From contig OX442314.1 in NCBI GenBank assembly GCA_949358305.1, positions 35,151,608 to 35,211,607 of the forward strand: 60,000 nt of DNA. The letters are read 5' to 3'. Positions within the stretch are counted from its first letter, which is position 1. Each line of letters opens with the position of its first letter. The position numbers and the translations under genes were made by a program. This DNA is from Strigamia acuminata. Lineage: Eukaryota; Arthropoda; Chilopoda; Geophilomorpha; Linotaeniidae. The notes under the pieces were generated by a model. The model was not told where the DNA came from. It did no database searches and was given only the letters and a program-made list of their open reading frames with translations. Shown here in pieces: positions 40,209-52,403 of the stretch.

Positions 40209-42161
40209 GGGTCACTACAAAACATGGGGTACACCCCAATTGGGGTACCCCATGGGGTATACCCCAAAGTCCTGGAATGTGGAAAAGATAAATAAAAATT
40301 ACTAAAATAATTGAAATAAAAATTACAAAAAAAAAATTTAAATTACATACAAAAATATGACATTACATGTTAAAAATCACAAAAATCAATTTTTTGACTG
40401 ACAAATCACAGAAATTTATTTTTTGACTCACAAATCACAAAAATAAATTTTTTGACTCAAAATCTAAATGATTTTATTCAACAATAAATCTTTAAAAAAC
40501 ATTACAATTCCATATAAAAAAGCGATAAAATAGAGAAAAATCGATAAAAATTGGTAAAAATTGATAAAAATCGGTAAAAATCGATAAAAATGAAGAAAAA
40601 TCGATAAAAATCGGTAAAAATTGCTAAAAATCGGTAAAAATCGATAAAAATCGGTAAAAATCGATAAAAATCGGTAAAAATCGATAAAAATCGATAAAAA
40701 TCGATAAAAATCGGTAAAAATCGGTAAAAATCGATAAAAATCGGTAAAAATCGATAAAAACGATTTTTATCGATTTTTACCGTTTTTTACCGATTTCTAT
40801 CGATTTTTACCAATTTTTATCGATTTTTACCAATTTTTACCGATTTTTACCGATTTTTATCGATTTTTACCGATTTTTACCGTTTTTTCTCCATTTTTCT
40901 CGATTTTTACCGATTTTTCTCGATTTTTACCGATTTTTATATCGTTTCTTCTCCATTTTTATCGATTTTTTATACCGAATTGTAGTGTTTTTTAAAGATT
41001 TATTGTTGAATAAAATCATAGATTTTCAGTCAAAAAATTTATTTTTGTGATTTGTGAGTCAAAAAATAAATTTCTGTGATTTGTCAATCAAAAAATTGAT
41101 TTTTGGGATTTTTAACATGTAATGTCATATTTTTGTATGTAATTTAAATTTTTTTTTTGTAATTTTACAATTGTACCCTTCATATAGCTTGAAACCCAGA
41201 CACAAGTGATCAATAATAATTATCCCCATGGCCAATCACATCGCTCCATGCATCTTGGGCAATAGTATGGCGCCAAATTCGATTTTTGGACTGTTTAATC
41301 CGATGCGTGGAATTGTAGGACAAGAAAATTTGTTTTTACACGAAAAAGCATGTATTTCTCACCAATAAAATTTATTGCCACCTAAAAACTTTGTATTTAC
41401 ACCAAACTAATTTGTTTCCTTCTGAAATAATTTGTTTTTTCCAGAAATAATTTGTTTTTTCCAGAAATAATTTGTTTTTTCCAGAAATAATTTGTTTTTT
41501 CCCGAAATAATTTGTTTTTCCCGAAATAATTTGTTTTTGCCGAAATGATTTGTTTTTTCAAAACAATTTTTTTTCTGAAATAATTTTTATTTACACATTC
41601 TGTATTGATATTTCTTCTCATTGTGTACCCACAGCACTCTAGGTTTGCAGTCAACATCATTTTCTTTAATTAGAAAAGATTAATGTTGATGCACGTTTTA
41701 TGAGCAACTTTTATGTATGAAATAGCTTCCGTGTAGGCAAAATAATTACAAAGCCAAATTATTAGTGCTCAGAGCCTGCTCCAGGTCTAACAGCATCCAG
41801 TGCGACTTTTCTTAGTTTGATCCACATAAATACTCATGTTCTACTTATAACCTTGTCTTCGTTGCTTACCTAGAACTCTGAAACTTTTGAATATTGTCTC
41901 GTACATATTGTCGTGTCCATGTGTGTCTCCAAGTGGGGATGGACTAAACGTCATGTGTCAGGTCTGACACCTGGCACCCGACGCCTGACACATGACGTTT
42001 AGTTTTGGTGAAAAAGGAGATTCAGACGTCTGACGCCTGACAGTTAGTCCCAAATAAACAGGCGCCTGACACCTGATGCCTCACACCTGACGTTTAGTCC
42101 ATCCCCTCGAAGGGAAGTATTCTTTGTGTCCCGATCTGTCACGTCTAGGGTGTCCCAATAC
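40209..42161 (+). repeat. Array unit 1 (1953 bp, type A)
   Basis: Palindrome 40320-41167 with axis near 40762. The arms run from TTACAAAAAAAAAATTTAAA inward to (GATAAAAATCGGTAAAAATC)n. The 20-bp repeat AAATAATTTGTTTTTTCCAG is at ~41405-41580. The nested fold-back is at 41935-42106. Type A markers: ATCTAAATGATTTTATT in the left arm and ATTGTACCC after the palindrome. Same length as unit 3. Confidence 0.9.
41935..42106. mobile_element. Fold-back element nested in each unit's spacer (unit 1 copy)
   Basis: 172 bp. Starts GGGGATGGACTAAACGTCAT and ends GACGTTTAGTCCATCCCC. The interior is built of TGACACCTG / CAGGTGTCA phrases, so the left third alone (ACTAAACGTC...GACGTTTAGT) already folds. The same ends bound the unrelated interior at 8656-9256. 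It recurs in units 2-7 at the same position, so it was there before the array expanded. Confidence 0.85.
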
Positions 42162-44283
42162 GGGTCACTACAAAACATGGGGTACACCCCAATTGGGGTA
42201 CCCCATGGGGTATACCCCAAAGTCCTGGAATGTGGAAAAGATAAATAAAAATTACTAAAATAATTGAAATAAAAATTACAAAAAAAAAATTTAAATTACA
42301 TACAAAAATATGACATTACATGTTAAAAATCACAAAAATCAATTTTTTGACTGACAAATCACAGAAATTTATTTTTTGACTCACAAATCACAAAAATAAA
42401 TTTTTTTGATTCAAAATCTATGATTTTATTCAACAATAAATCTTTAAAAAACATTACAATTCCATATAAAAAAGCGATAAAATAGAGAAAAATCGATAAA
42501 AATTGGTAAAAATTGATAAAAATCGGTAAAAATCGATAAAAATGAAGAAAAATCGATAAAAATCGGTAAAAATGGAGAAAAAACGATAGAAATCGGTAAA
42601 AATCGATAAAAATCGGTAAAAATTGCTAAAAATCGGTAAAAATCGATAAAAATCGGTAAAAATCGATAAAAATCGGTAAAAATCGAGAAAAATGGAGAAA
42701 AAACGGTAAAAATCGGTAAAAATCGATAAAAATCGATAAAAATTGGTAAAAATCGATAAAAATCGGTAAAAATCGGTAAAAATCGATAAAAATCGGTAAA
42801 AATCGATAAAAACGATTTTTATCGATTTTTACCGTTTTTTACCGATTTCTATCGATTTTTACCAATTTTTATCGATTTTTACCGATTTTTACCGATTTTT
42901 ATCGATTTTTACCGATTTTTACCGTTTTTTCTCCATTTTTCTCGATTTTTACCGATTTTTCTCGATTTTTACCGATTTTTCTCGATTTTTACCGATTTTT
43001 ATATCGTTTCTTCTCCATTTTTATCGATTTTTTATACCGAATTGTAGTGTTTTTTAAAGGTTTATTGTTGAATAAAATCATAGATTTTCAGTCAAAAAAT
43101 TTATTTTTGTGATTTGTGAGTCAAAAAATAAATTTCTGTGATTTGTCAATCAAAAAATTGATTTTTGGGATTTTTAACATGTAATGTCATACTTTTGTAT
43201 GTAATTTAAATTTTTTTTTTGTAATTTTACAATTTTACCCTTCATATAGCTTGAAACCCAGACACAAGTGATCAATAATAATTATCCCCATGACCAATCA
43301 CATCGCTCCATGCATCTTGGGCAATAGTATGGCGCCAAATTCGATTTTTGGACTGTTTAATCCGATGCGTGGAATTGTAGGACAAGAAAATTTGTTTTTA
43401 CACGAAAAAGCATGTATTTCTCACCAATAAAATTTATTGCCACCTAAAAACTTTGTATTTACACCAAACTAATTTGTTTCCTTCTGAAATAATTTGTTTT
43501 TTCCAGAAATAATTTGTTTTTTCCAGAAATAATTTGTTTTTTCCAGAAATAATTTGTTTTTTCCAGAAATAATTTGTTTTTTCCAGAAATAATTTGTTTT
43601 TTCCAGAAATAATTTGTTTTTTCCCGAAATAATTTGTTTTTCCCGAAATAATTTGTTTTTGCCAAAATGATTTGTTTTTTCAAAACAATTTTTTTTCTGA
43701 AATAATTTTTATTTACACATTCTGTATTGATATTTCTTCTCATTGTGTACCCACAGCACTCTAGGTTTGCAGTCAACATCATTTTCTTTAATTAGAAAAG
43801 ATTAATGTTGATGCACGTTTTATGAGCAACTTTTATGTATGAAATAGCTTCCGTGTAGGCAAAATAATTACAAAGCCAAATTATTAGTGCTCAGAGCCTG
43901 CTCCAGGTCTAACAGCATCCAGTGCGACTTTTCTTAGTTTGATCCACATAAATACTCATGTTCTACTTATAACCTTGTCTTCGTTGCTTACCTAGAACTC
44001 TGAAACTTTTGAATATTGTCTCGTACATATTGTCGTGTCCATGTGTGTCTCCAAGTGGGGATGGACTAAACGTCATGTGTCAGGTCTGACACCTGGCACC
44101 CGACGCCTGACACATGACGTTTAGTTTTGGTGAAAAAGGAGATTCAGACGTCTGACGCCTGACAGTTAGTCCCAAATAAACAGGCGCCTGACACCTGATG
44201 CCTCACACCTGACGTTTAGTCCATCCCCTCGAAGGGAAGTATTCTTTGTGTCCCGATCTGTCACGTCTAGGGTGTCCCAATAC
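42162..44283 (+). repeat. Array unit 2 (2122 bp, type B)
   Basis: Axis near 42813. The left arm reads ATCTATGATTTTATT and includes GGAGAAAAAACGATAG variants absent from unit 1. ATTTTACCC and CCATGACCAATC follow the palindrome. Three more 20-bp repeats than unit 1. Confidence 0.9.
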
Positions 44284-46236
44284 GGGTCACTACAAAACAT
44301 GGGGTACACCCCAATTGGGGTACCCCATGGGGTATACCCCAAAGTCCTGGAATGTGGAAAAGATAAATAAAAATTACTAAAATAATTGAAATAAAAATTA
44401 CAAAAAAAAAATTTAAATTACATACAAAAATATGACATTACATGTTAAAAATCACAAAAATCAATTTTTTGACTGACAAATCACAGAAATTTATTTTTTG
44501 ACTCACAAATCACAAAAATAAATTTTTTGACTCAAAATCTAAATGATTTTATTCAACAATAAATCTTTAAAAAACATTACAATTCCATATAAAAAAGCGA
44601 TAAAATAGAGAAAAATCGATAAAAATTGGTAAAAATTGATAAAAATCGGTAAAAATCGATAAAAATGAAGAAAAATCGATAAAAATCGGTAAAAATTGCT
44701 AAAAATCGGTAAAAATCGATAAAAATCGGTAAAAATCGATAAAAATCGGTAAAAATCGATAAAAATCGATAAAAATCGATAAAAATCGGTAAAAATCGGT
44801 AAAAATCGATAAAAATCGGTAAAAATCGATAAAAACGATTTTTATCGATTTTTACCGTTTTTTACCGATTTCTATCGATTTTTACCAATTTTTATCGATT
44901 TTTACCATTTTTTACCGATTTTTACCGATTTTTATCGATTTTTACCGATTTTTACCGTTTTTTCTCCATTTTTCTCGATTTTTACCGATTTTTCTCGATT
45001 TTTACCGATTTTTATATCGTTTCTTCTCCATTTTTATCGATTTTTTATACCGAATTGTAGTGTTTTTTAAAGATTTATTGTTGAATAAAATCATAGATTT
45101 TCAGTCAAAAAATTTATTTTTGTGATTTGTGAGTCAAAAAATAAATTTCTGTGATTTGTCAATCAAAAAATTGATTTTTGGGATTTTTAACATGTAATGT
45201 CATATTTTTGTATGTAATTTAAATTTTTTTTTTGTAATTTTACAATTGTACCCTTCATATAGCTTGAAACCCAGACACAAGTGATCAATAATAATTATCC
45301 CCATGGCCAATCACATCGCTCCATGCATCTTGGGCAATAGTATGGCGCCAAATTCGATTTTTGGACTGTTTAATCCGATGCGTGGAATTGTAGGACAAGA
45401 AAATTTGTTTTTACACGAAAAAGCATGTATTTCTCACCAATAAAATTTATTGCCACCTAAAAACTTTGTATTTACACCAAACTAATTTGTTTCCTTCTGA
45501 AATAATTTGTTTTTTCCAGAAATAATTTGTTTTTTCCAGAAATAATTTGTTTTTTCCAGAAATAATTTGTTTTTTCCCGAAATAATTTGTTTTTCCCGAA
45601 ATAATTTGTTTTTGCCGAAATGATTTGTTTTTTCAAAACAATTTTTTTTCTGAAATAATTTTTATTTACACATTCTGTATTGATATTTCTTCTCATTGTG
45701 TACCCACAGCACTCTAGGTTTGCAGTCAACATCATTTTCTTTAATTAGAAAAGATTAATGTTGATGCACGTTTTATGAGCAACTTTTATGTATGAAATAG
45801 CTTCCGTGTAGGCAAAATAATTACAAAGCCAAATTATTAGTGCTCAGAGCCTGCTCCAGGTCTAACAGCATCCAGTGCGACTTTTCTTAGTTTGATCCAC
45901 ATAAATACTCATGTTCTACTTATAACCTTGTCTTCGTTGCTTACCTAGAACTCTGAAACTTTTGAATATTGTCTCGTACATATTGTCGTGTCCATGTGTG
46001 TCTCCAAGTGGGGATGGACTAAACGTCATGTGTCAGGTCTGACACCTGGCACCCGACGCCTGACACATGACGTTTAGTTTTGGTGAAAAAGGAGATTCAG
46101 ACGTCTGACGCCTGACAGTTAGTCCCAAATAAACAGGCGCCTGACACCTGATGCCTCACACCTGACGTTTAGTCCATCCCCTCGAAGGGAAGTATTCTTT
46201 GTGTCCCGATCTGTCACGTCTTGGGTGTCCCAATAC
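44284..46236 (+). repeat. Array unit 3 (1953 bp, type A)
   Basis: Near-identical to unit 1 in length and markers (axis near 44836), but its terminal spacer reads CACGTCTTGGG where unit 1 has CACGTCTAGGG. Confidence 0.9.
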
Positions 46237-48437
46237 GGGTCACTACAAAACATGGGGTACACCCCAATTGGGGTACCCCATGGGGTATACCCCAAAGTCC
46301 TGGAATGTGGAAAAGATAAATAAAAATTACTAAAATAATTGAAATAAAAATTACAAAAAAAAAATTTAAATTACATACAAAAATATGACATTACATGTTA
46401 AAAATCACAAAAATCAATTTTTTGACTGACAAATCACAGAAATTTATTTTTTGACTCACAAATCACAAAAATAAATTTTTTGACTCAAAATCTATGATTT
46501 TATTCAACAATAAATCTTTAAAAAACATTACAATTCCATATAAAAAAGCGATAAAATAGAGAAAAATCGATAAAAATTGGTAAAAATTGATAAAAATCGG
46601 TAAAAATCGATAAAAATGAAGAAAAATCGATAAAAATCGGTAAAAATGGAGAAAAAACGATAGAAATCGGTAAAAATCGATAAAAATCGGTAAAAATTGC
46701 TAAAAATCGGTAAAAATCGATAAAAATCGGTAAAAATCGTTAAAAATCGGTAAAAATCGAGAAAAATGGAGAAAAAACGGTAAAAATCGGTAAAAATCGA
46801 TAAAAATCGATAAAAATTGGTAAAAATCGATAAAAATCGGTAAAAATCGGTAAAAATCGATAAAAATCGGTAAAAATCGATAAAAACGATTTTTATCGAT
46901 TTTTACCGTTTTTTACCGATTTCTATCGATTTTTATCGATTTTTACCGATTTTTAGCAATTTTTACCGATTTTTATCGATTTTTACCGATTTCTATCGTT
47001 TTTTCTCCATTTTTACCGATTTTTATCGATTTTTCTTCATTTTTATCGATTTTTACCGATTTTTATCAATTTTTACCAATTTTTATCGATTTTTACCGTT
47101 TTTTCTCCATTTTTCTCGATTTTTACCGATTTTTCTCGATTTTTACCGATTTTTCTCGATTTTTACCGATTTTTATATCGTTTCTTCTCCATTTTTATCG
47201 ATTTTTTATACCGAATTGTAGTGTTTTTTAAAGATTTATTGTTGAATAAAATCATAGATTTTCAATCAAAAAATTTATTTTTGTGATTTGTGAGTCAAAA
47301 AATAAATTTCTGTGATTTGTCAATCAAAAAATTGATTTTTGGGATTTTTAACATGTAATGTCATACTTTTGTATGTAATTTAAATTTTTTTTTTGTAATT
47401 TTACAATTTTACCCTTCATATAGCTTGAAACCCAGACACAAGTGATCAATAATAATTATCCCCATGACCAATCACATCGCTCCATGCATCTTGGGCAATA
47501 GTATGGCGCCAAATTCGATTTTTGGACTGTTTAATCCGATGCGTGGAATTGTAGGACAAGAAAATTTGTTTTTACACGAAAAAGCATGTATTTCTCACCA
47601 ATAAAATTTATTGCCACCTAAAAACTTTGTATTTACACCAAACTAATTTGTTTCCTTCTGAAATAATTTGTTTTTTCCAGAAATAATTTGTTTTTTCCAG
47701 AAATAATTTGTTTTTTCCAGAAATAATTTGGTTTTTCCAGAAATAATTTGTTTTTTCCAGAAATAATTTGTTTTTTCCCGAAATAATTTGTTTTTCCCGA
47801 AATAATTTGTTTTTGCCAAAATGATTTGTTTTTTCAAAACAATTTTTTTTCTGAAATAATTTTTATTTACACATTCTGTATTGATATTTCTTCTCATTGT
47901 GTACCCACAGCACTCTAGGTTTGCAGTCAACATCATTTTCTTTAATTAGAAAAGATTAATGTTGATGCACGTTTTATGAGCAACTTTTATGTATGAAATA
48001 GCTTCCGTGTAGGCAAAATAATTACAAAGCCAAATTATTAGTGCTCAGAGCCTGCTCCAGGTCTAACAGCATCCAGTGCGACTTTTCTTAGTTTGATCCA
48101 CATAAATACTCATGTTCTACTTATAACCTTGTCTTCGTTGCTTACCTAGAACTCTGAAACTTTTGAATATTGTCTCGTACATATTGTCGTGTCCATGTGT
48201 GTCTCCAAGTGGGGATGGACTAAACGTCATGTGTCAGGTCTGACACCTGGCACCCGACGCCTGACACATGACGTTTAGTTTTGGTGAAAAGGGAGATTCA
48301 GACGTCTGACGCCTGACAGTTAGTCCCAAATAAACAGGCGCCTGACACCTGATGCCTCACACCTGACGTTTAGTCCATCCCCTCGAAGGGAAGTATTCTT
48401 TGTGTCCCGATCTGTCACGTCTAGGGTGTCCCAATAC
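46237..48437 (+). repeat. Array unit 4 (2201 bp, type B)
   Basis: Axis near 46888. Type B left arm, and the longer right arm now also contains the mirrored CGTTTTTTCTCCATTTTTAC segments, so the palindrome is more complete than in unit 2. One 20-bp repeat has TTTGGTTTTTCC. Confidence 0.9.
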
Positions 48438-50410
48438 GGGTCACTACAAAACATGGGGTACACCCCAATTGGGGTACCCCATGGGGTATACCCCAAAGTC
48501 CTGGAATGTGGAAAAGATAAATAAAAATTACTAAAATAATTGAAATAAAAATTACAAAAAAAAAATTTAAATTACATACAAAAATATGACATTACATGTT
48601 AAAAATCACAAAAATCAATTTTTTGACTGACAAATCACAGAAATTTATTTTTTGACTCACAAATCACAAAAATAAATTTTTTGACTCAAAATCTAAATGA
48701 TTTTATTCAACAATAAATCTTTAAAAAACATTACAATTCCATATAAAAAAGCGATAAAATAGAGAAAAATCGATAAAAATTGGTAAAAATTGATAAAAAT
48801 CGGTAAAAATCGATAAAAATGAAGAAAAATCGATAAAAATCGGTAAAAATTGCTAAAAATCGGTAAAAATCGATAAAAATCGGTAAAAATCGATAAAAAT
48901 CGGTAAAAATCGATAAAAATCGGTAAAAATCGATAAAAATCGATAAAAATCGATAAAAATCGGTAAAAATCGGTAAAAATCGATAAAAATCGGTAAAAAT
49001 CGATAAAAACGATTTTTATCGATTTTTACCGTTTTTTACCGATTTCTATCGATTTTTACCAATTTTTATCGATTTTTACCAATTTTTACCGATTTTTACC
49101 GATTTTTATCGATTTTTACCGATTTTTACCGTTTTTTCTCCATTTTTCTCGATTTTTACCGATTTTTCTCGATTTTTACCGATTTTTATATCGTTTCTTC
49201 TCCATTTTTATCGATTTTTTATACCGAATTGTAGTGTTTTTTAAAGATTTATTGTTGAATAAAATCATAGATTTTCAGTCAAAAAATTTATTTTTGTGAT
49301 TTGTGAGTCAAAAAATAAATTTCTGTGATTTGTCAATCAAAAAATTGATTTTTGGGATTTTTAACATGTAATGTCATACTTTTGTATGTAATTTAAATTT
49401 TTTTTTTGTAATTTTACAATTTTACCCTTCATATAGCTTGAAACCCAGACACAAGTGATCAATAATAATTATCCCCATGACCAATCACATCGCTCCATGC
49501 ATCTTGGGCAATAGTATGGCGCCAAATTCGATTTTTGGACTGTTTAATCCGATGCGTGGAATTGTAGGACAAGAAAATTTGTTTTTACACGAAAAAGCAT
49601 GTATTTCTCACCAATAAAATTTATTGCCACCTAAAAACTTTGTATTTACACCAAACTAATTTGTTTCCTTCTGAAATAATTTGTTTTTTCCAGAAATAAT
49701 TTGTTTTTTCCAGAAATAATTTGTTTTTTCCAGAAATAATTTGTTTTTTCCCGAAATAATTTGTTTTTCCCGAAATAATTTGTTTTTGCCGAAATGATTT
49801 GTTTTTTCAAAACAATTTTTTTTCTGAAATAATTTTTATTTACACATTCTGTATTGATATTTCTTCTCATTGTGTACCCACAGCACTCTAGGTTTGCAGT
49901 CAACATCATTTTCTTTAATTAGAAAAGATTAATGTTGATGCACGTTTTATGAGCAACTTTTATGTATGAAATAGCTTCCGTGTAGGCAAAATAATTACAA
50001 AGCCAAATTATTAGTGCTCAGAGCCTGCTCCAGGTCTAACAGCATCCAGTGCGACTTTTCTTAGTTTGATCCACATAAATACTCATGTTCTACTTATAAC
50101 CTTGTCTTCGTTGCTTACCTAGAACTCTGAAACTTTTGAATATTGTCTCGTACATATTGTCGTGTCCATGTGTGTCTCCAAGTGGGGATGGACTAAACGT
50201 CATGTGTCAGGTCTGACACCTGGCACCCGACGCCTGACACATGACGTTTAGTTTTGGTGAAAAAGGAGATTCAGACGTCTGACGCCTGACAGTTAGTCCC
50301 AAATAAACAGGCGCCTGACACCTGATGCCTCACACCTGACGTTTAGTCCATCCCCTCGAAGGGAAGTATTCTTTGTGTCCCGATCTGTCACGTCTAGGGT
50401 GTCCCAATAC
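48438..50410 (+). repeat. Array unit 5 (1973 bp, mosaic)
   Basis: Type A palindrome (axis near 49010) with one additional 20-bp arm repeat, but type B markers after it (ATTTTACCC, CCATGACCAATC). This mixture suggests gene conversion or unequal crossing-over. Confidence 0.88.
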
Positions 50411-52403
50411 GGGTCACTACAAAACATGGGGTACACCCCAATTGGGGTACCCCATGGGGTATACCCCAAAGTCCTGGAATGTGGAAAAGATAAATAAAAA
50501 TTACTAAAATAATTGAAATAAAAATTACAAAAAAAAAATTTAAATTACATACAAAAATATGACATTACATGTTAAAAATCACAAAAATCAATTTTTTGAC
50601 TGACAAATCACAGAAATTTATTTTTTGACTCACAAATCACAAAAATAAATTTTTTGACTCAAAATCTAAATGATTTTATTCAACAATAAATCTTTAAAAA
50701 ACATTACAATTCCATATAAAAAAGCGATAAAATAGAGAAAAATCGATAAAAATTGGTAAAAATTGATAAAAATCGGTAAAAATCGATAAAAATGAAGAAA
50801 AATCGATAAAAATCGGTAAAAATTGCTAAAAATCGGTAAAAATCGATAAAAATCGGTAAAAATCGATAAAAATCGGTAAAAATCGATAAAAATCGGTAAA
50901 AATCGATAAAAATCGATAAAAATCGATAAAAATCGGTAAAAATCGGTAAAAATCGATAAAAATCGGTAAAAATCGATAAAAACGATTTTTATCGATTTTT
51001 ACCGTTTTTTACCGATTTCTATCGATTTTTACCAATTTTTATCGATTTTTACCATTTTTTACCGATTTTTACCGATTTTTATCGATTTTTACCGATTTTT
51101 ACCGTTTTTTCTCCATTTTTCTCGATTTTTACCGATTTTTCTCGATTTTTACCGATTTTTATATCGTTTCTTCTCCATTTTTATCGATTTTTTATACCGA
51201 ATTGTAGTGTTTTTTAAAGATTTATTGTTGAATAAAATCATAGATTTTCAGTCAAAAAATTTATTTTTGTGATTTGTGAGTCAAAAAATAAATTTCTGTG
51301 ATTTGTCAATCAAAAAATTGATTTTTGGGATTTTTAACATGTAATGTCATATTTTTGTATGTAATTTAAATTTTTTTTTTGTAATTTTACAATTGTACCC
51401 TTCATATAGCTTGAAACCCAGACACAAGTGATCAATAATAATTATCCCCATGGCCAATCACATCGCTCCATGCATCTTGGGCAATAGTATGGCGCCAAAT
51501 TCGATTTTTGGACTGTTTAATCCGATGCGTGGAATTGTAGGACAAGAAAATTTGTTTTTACACGAAAAAGCATGTATTTCTCACCAATAAAATTTATTGC
51601 CACCTAAAAACTTTGTATTTACACCAAACTAATTTGTTTCCTTCTGAAATAATTTGTTTTTTCCAGAAATAATTTGTTTTTTCCAGAAATAATTTGTTTT
51701 TTCCAGAAATAATTTGTTTTTTCCAGAAATAATTTGTTTTTTCCCGAAATAATTTGTTTTTCCCGAAATAATTTGTTTTTGCCGAAATGATTTGTTTTTT
51801 CAAAACAATTTTTTTTCTGAAATAATTTTTATTTACACATTCTGTATTGATATTTCTTCTCATTGTGTACCCACAGCACTCTAGGTTTGCAGTCAACATC
51901 ATTTTCTTTAATTAGAAAAGATTAATGTTGATGCACGTTTTATGAGCAACTTTTATGTATGAAATAGCTTCCGTGTAGGCAAAATAATTACAAAGCCAAA
52001 TTATTAGTGCTCAGAGCCTGCTCCAGGTCTAACAGCATCCAGTGCGACTTTTCTTAGTTTGATCCACATAAATACTCATGTTCTACTTATAACCTTGTCT
52101 TCGTTGCTTACCTAGAACTCTGAAACTTTTGAATATTGTCTCGTACATATTGTCGTGTCCATGTGTGTCTCCAAGTGGGGATGGACTAAACGTCATGTGT
52201 CAGGTCTGACACCTGGCACCCGACGCCTGACACATGACGTTTAGTTTTGGTGAAAAAGGAGATTCAGACGTCTGACGCCTGACAGTTAGTCCCAAATAAA
52301 CAGGCGCCTGACACCTGATGCCTCACACCTGACGTTTAGTCCATCCCCTCGAAGGGAAGTATTCTTTGTGTCCCGATCTGTCACGTCTTGGGTGTCCCAA
52401 TAC
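50411..52403 (+). repeat. Array unit 6 (1993 bp, type A)
   Basis: Axis near 50983. Shares CACGTCTTGGG at its end with unit 3 and CCATTTTTTACC in the right arm with unit 3. Confidence 0.88.

Noticed and set aside
40548-40960. CRISPR-like regular spacing of short repeats in the array
   Set aside because: Repeats are contiguous 10/20-bp words without unique spacers, mirrored around an axis, in an animal genome. This is a palindromic satellite.
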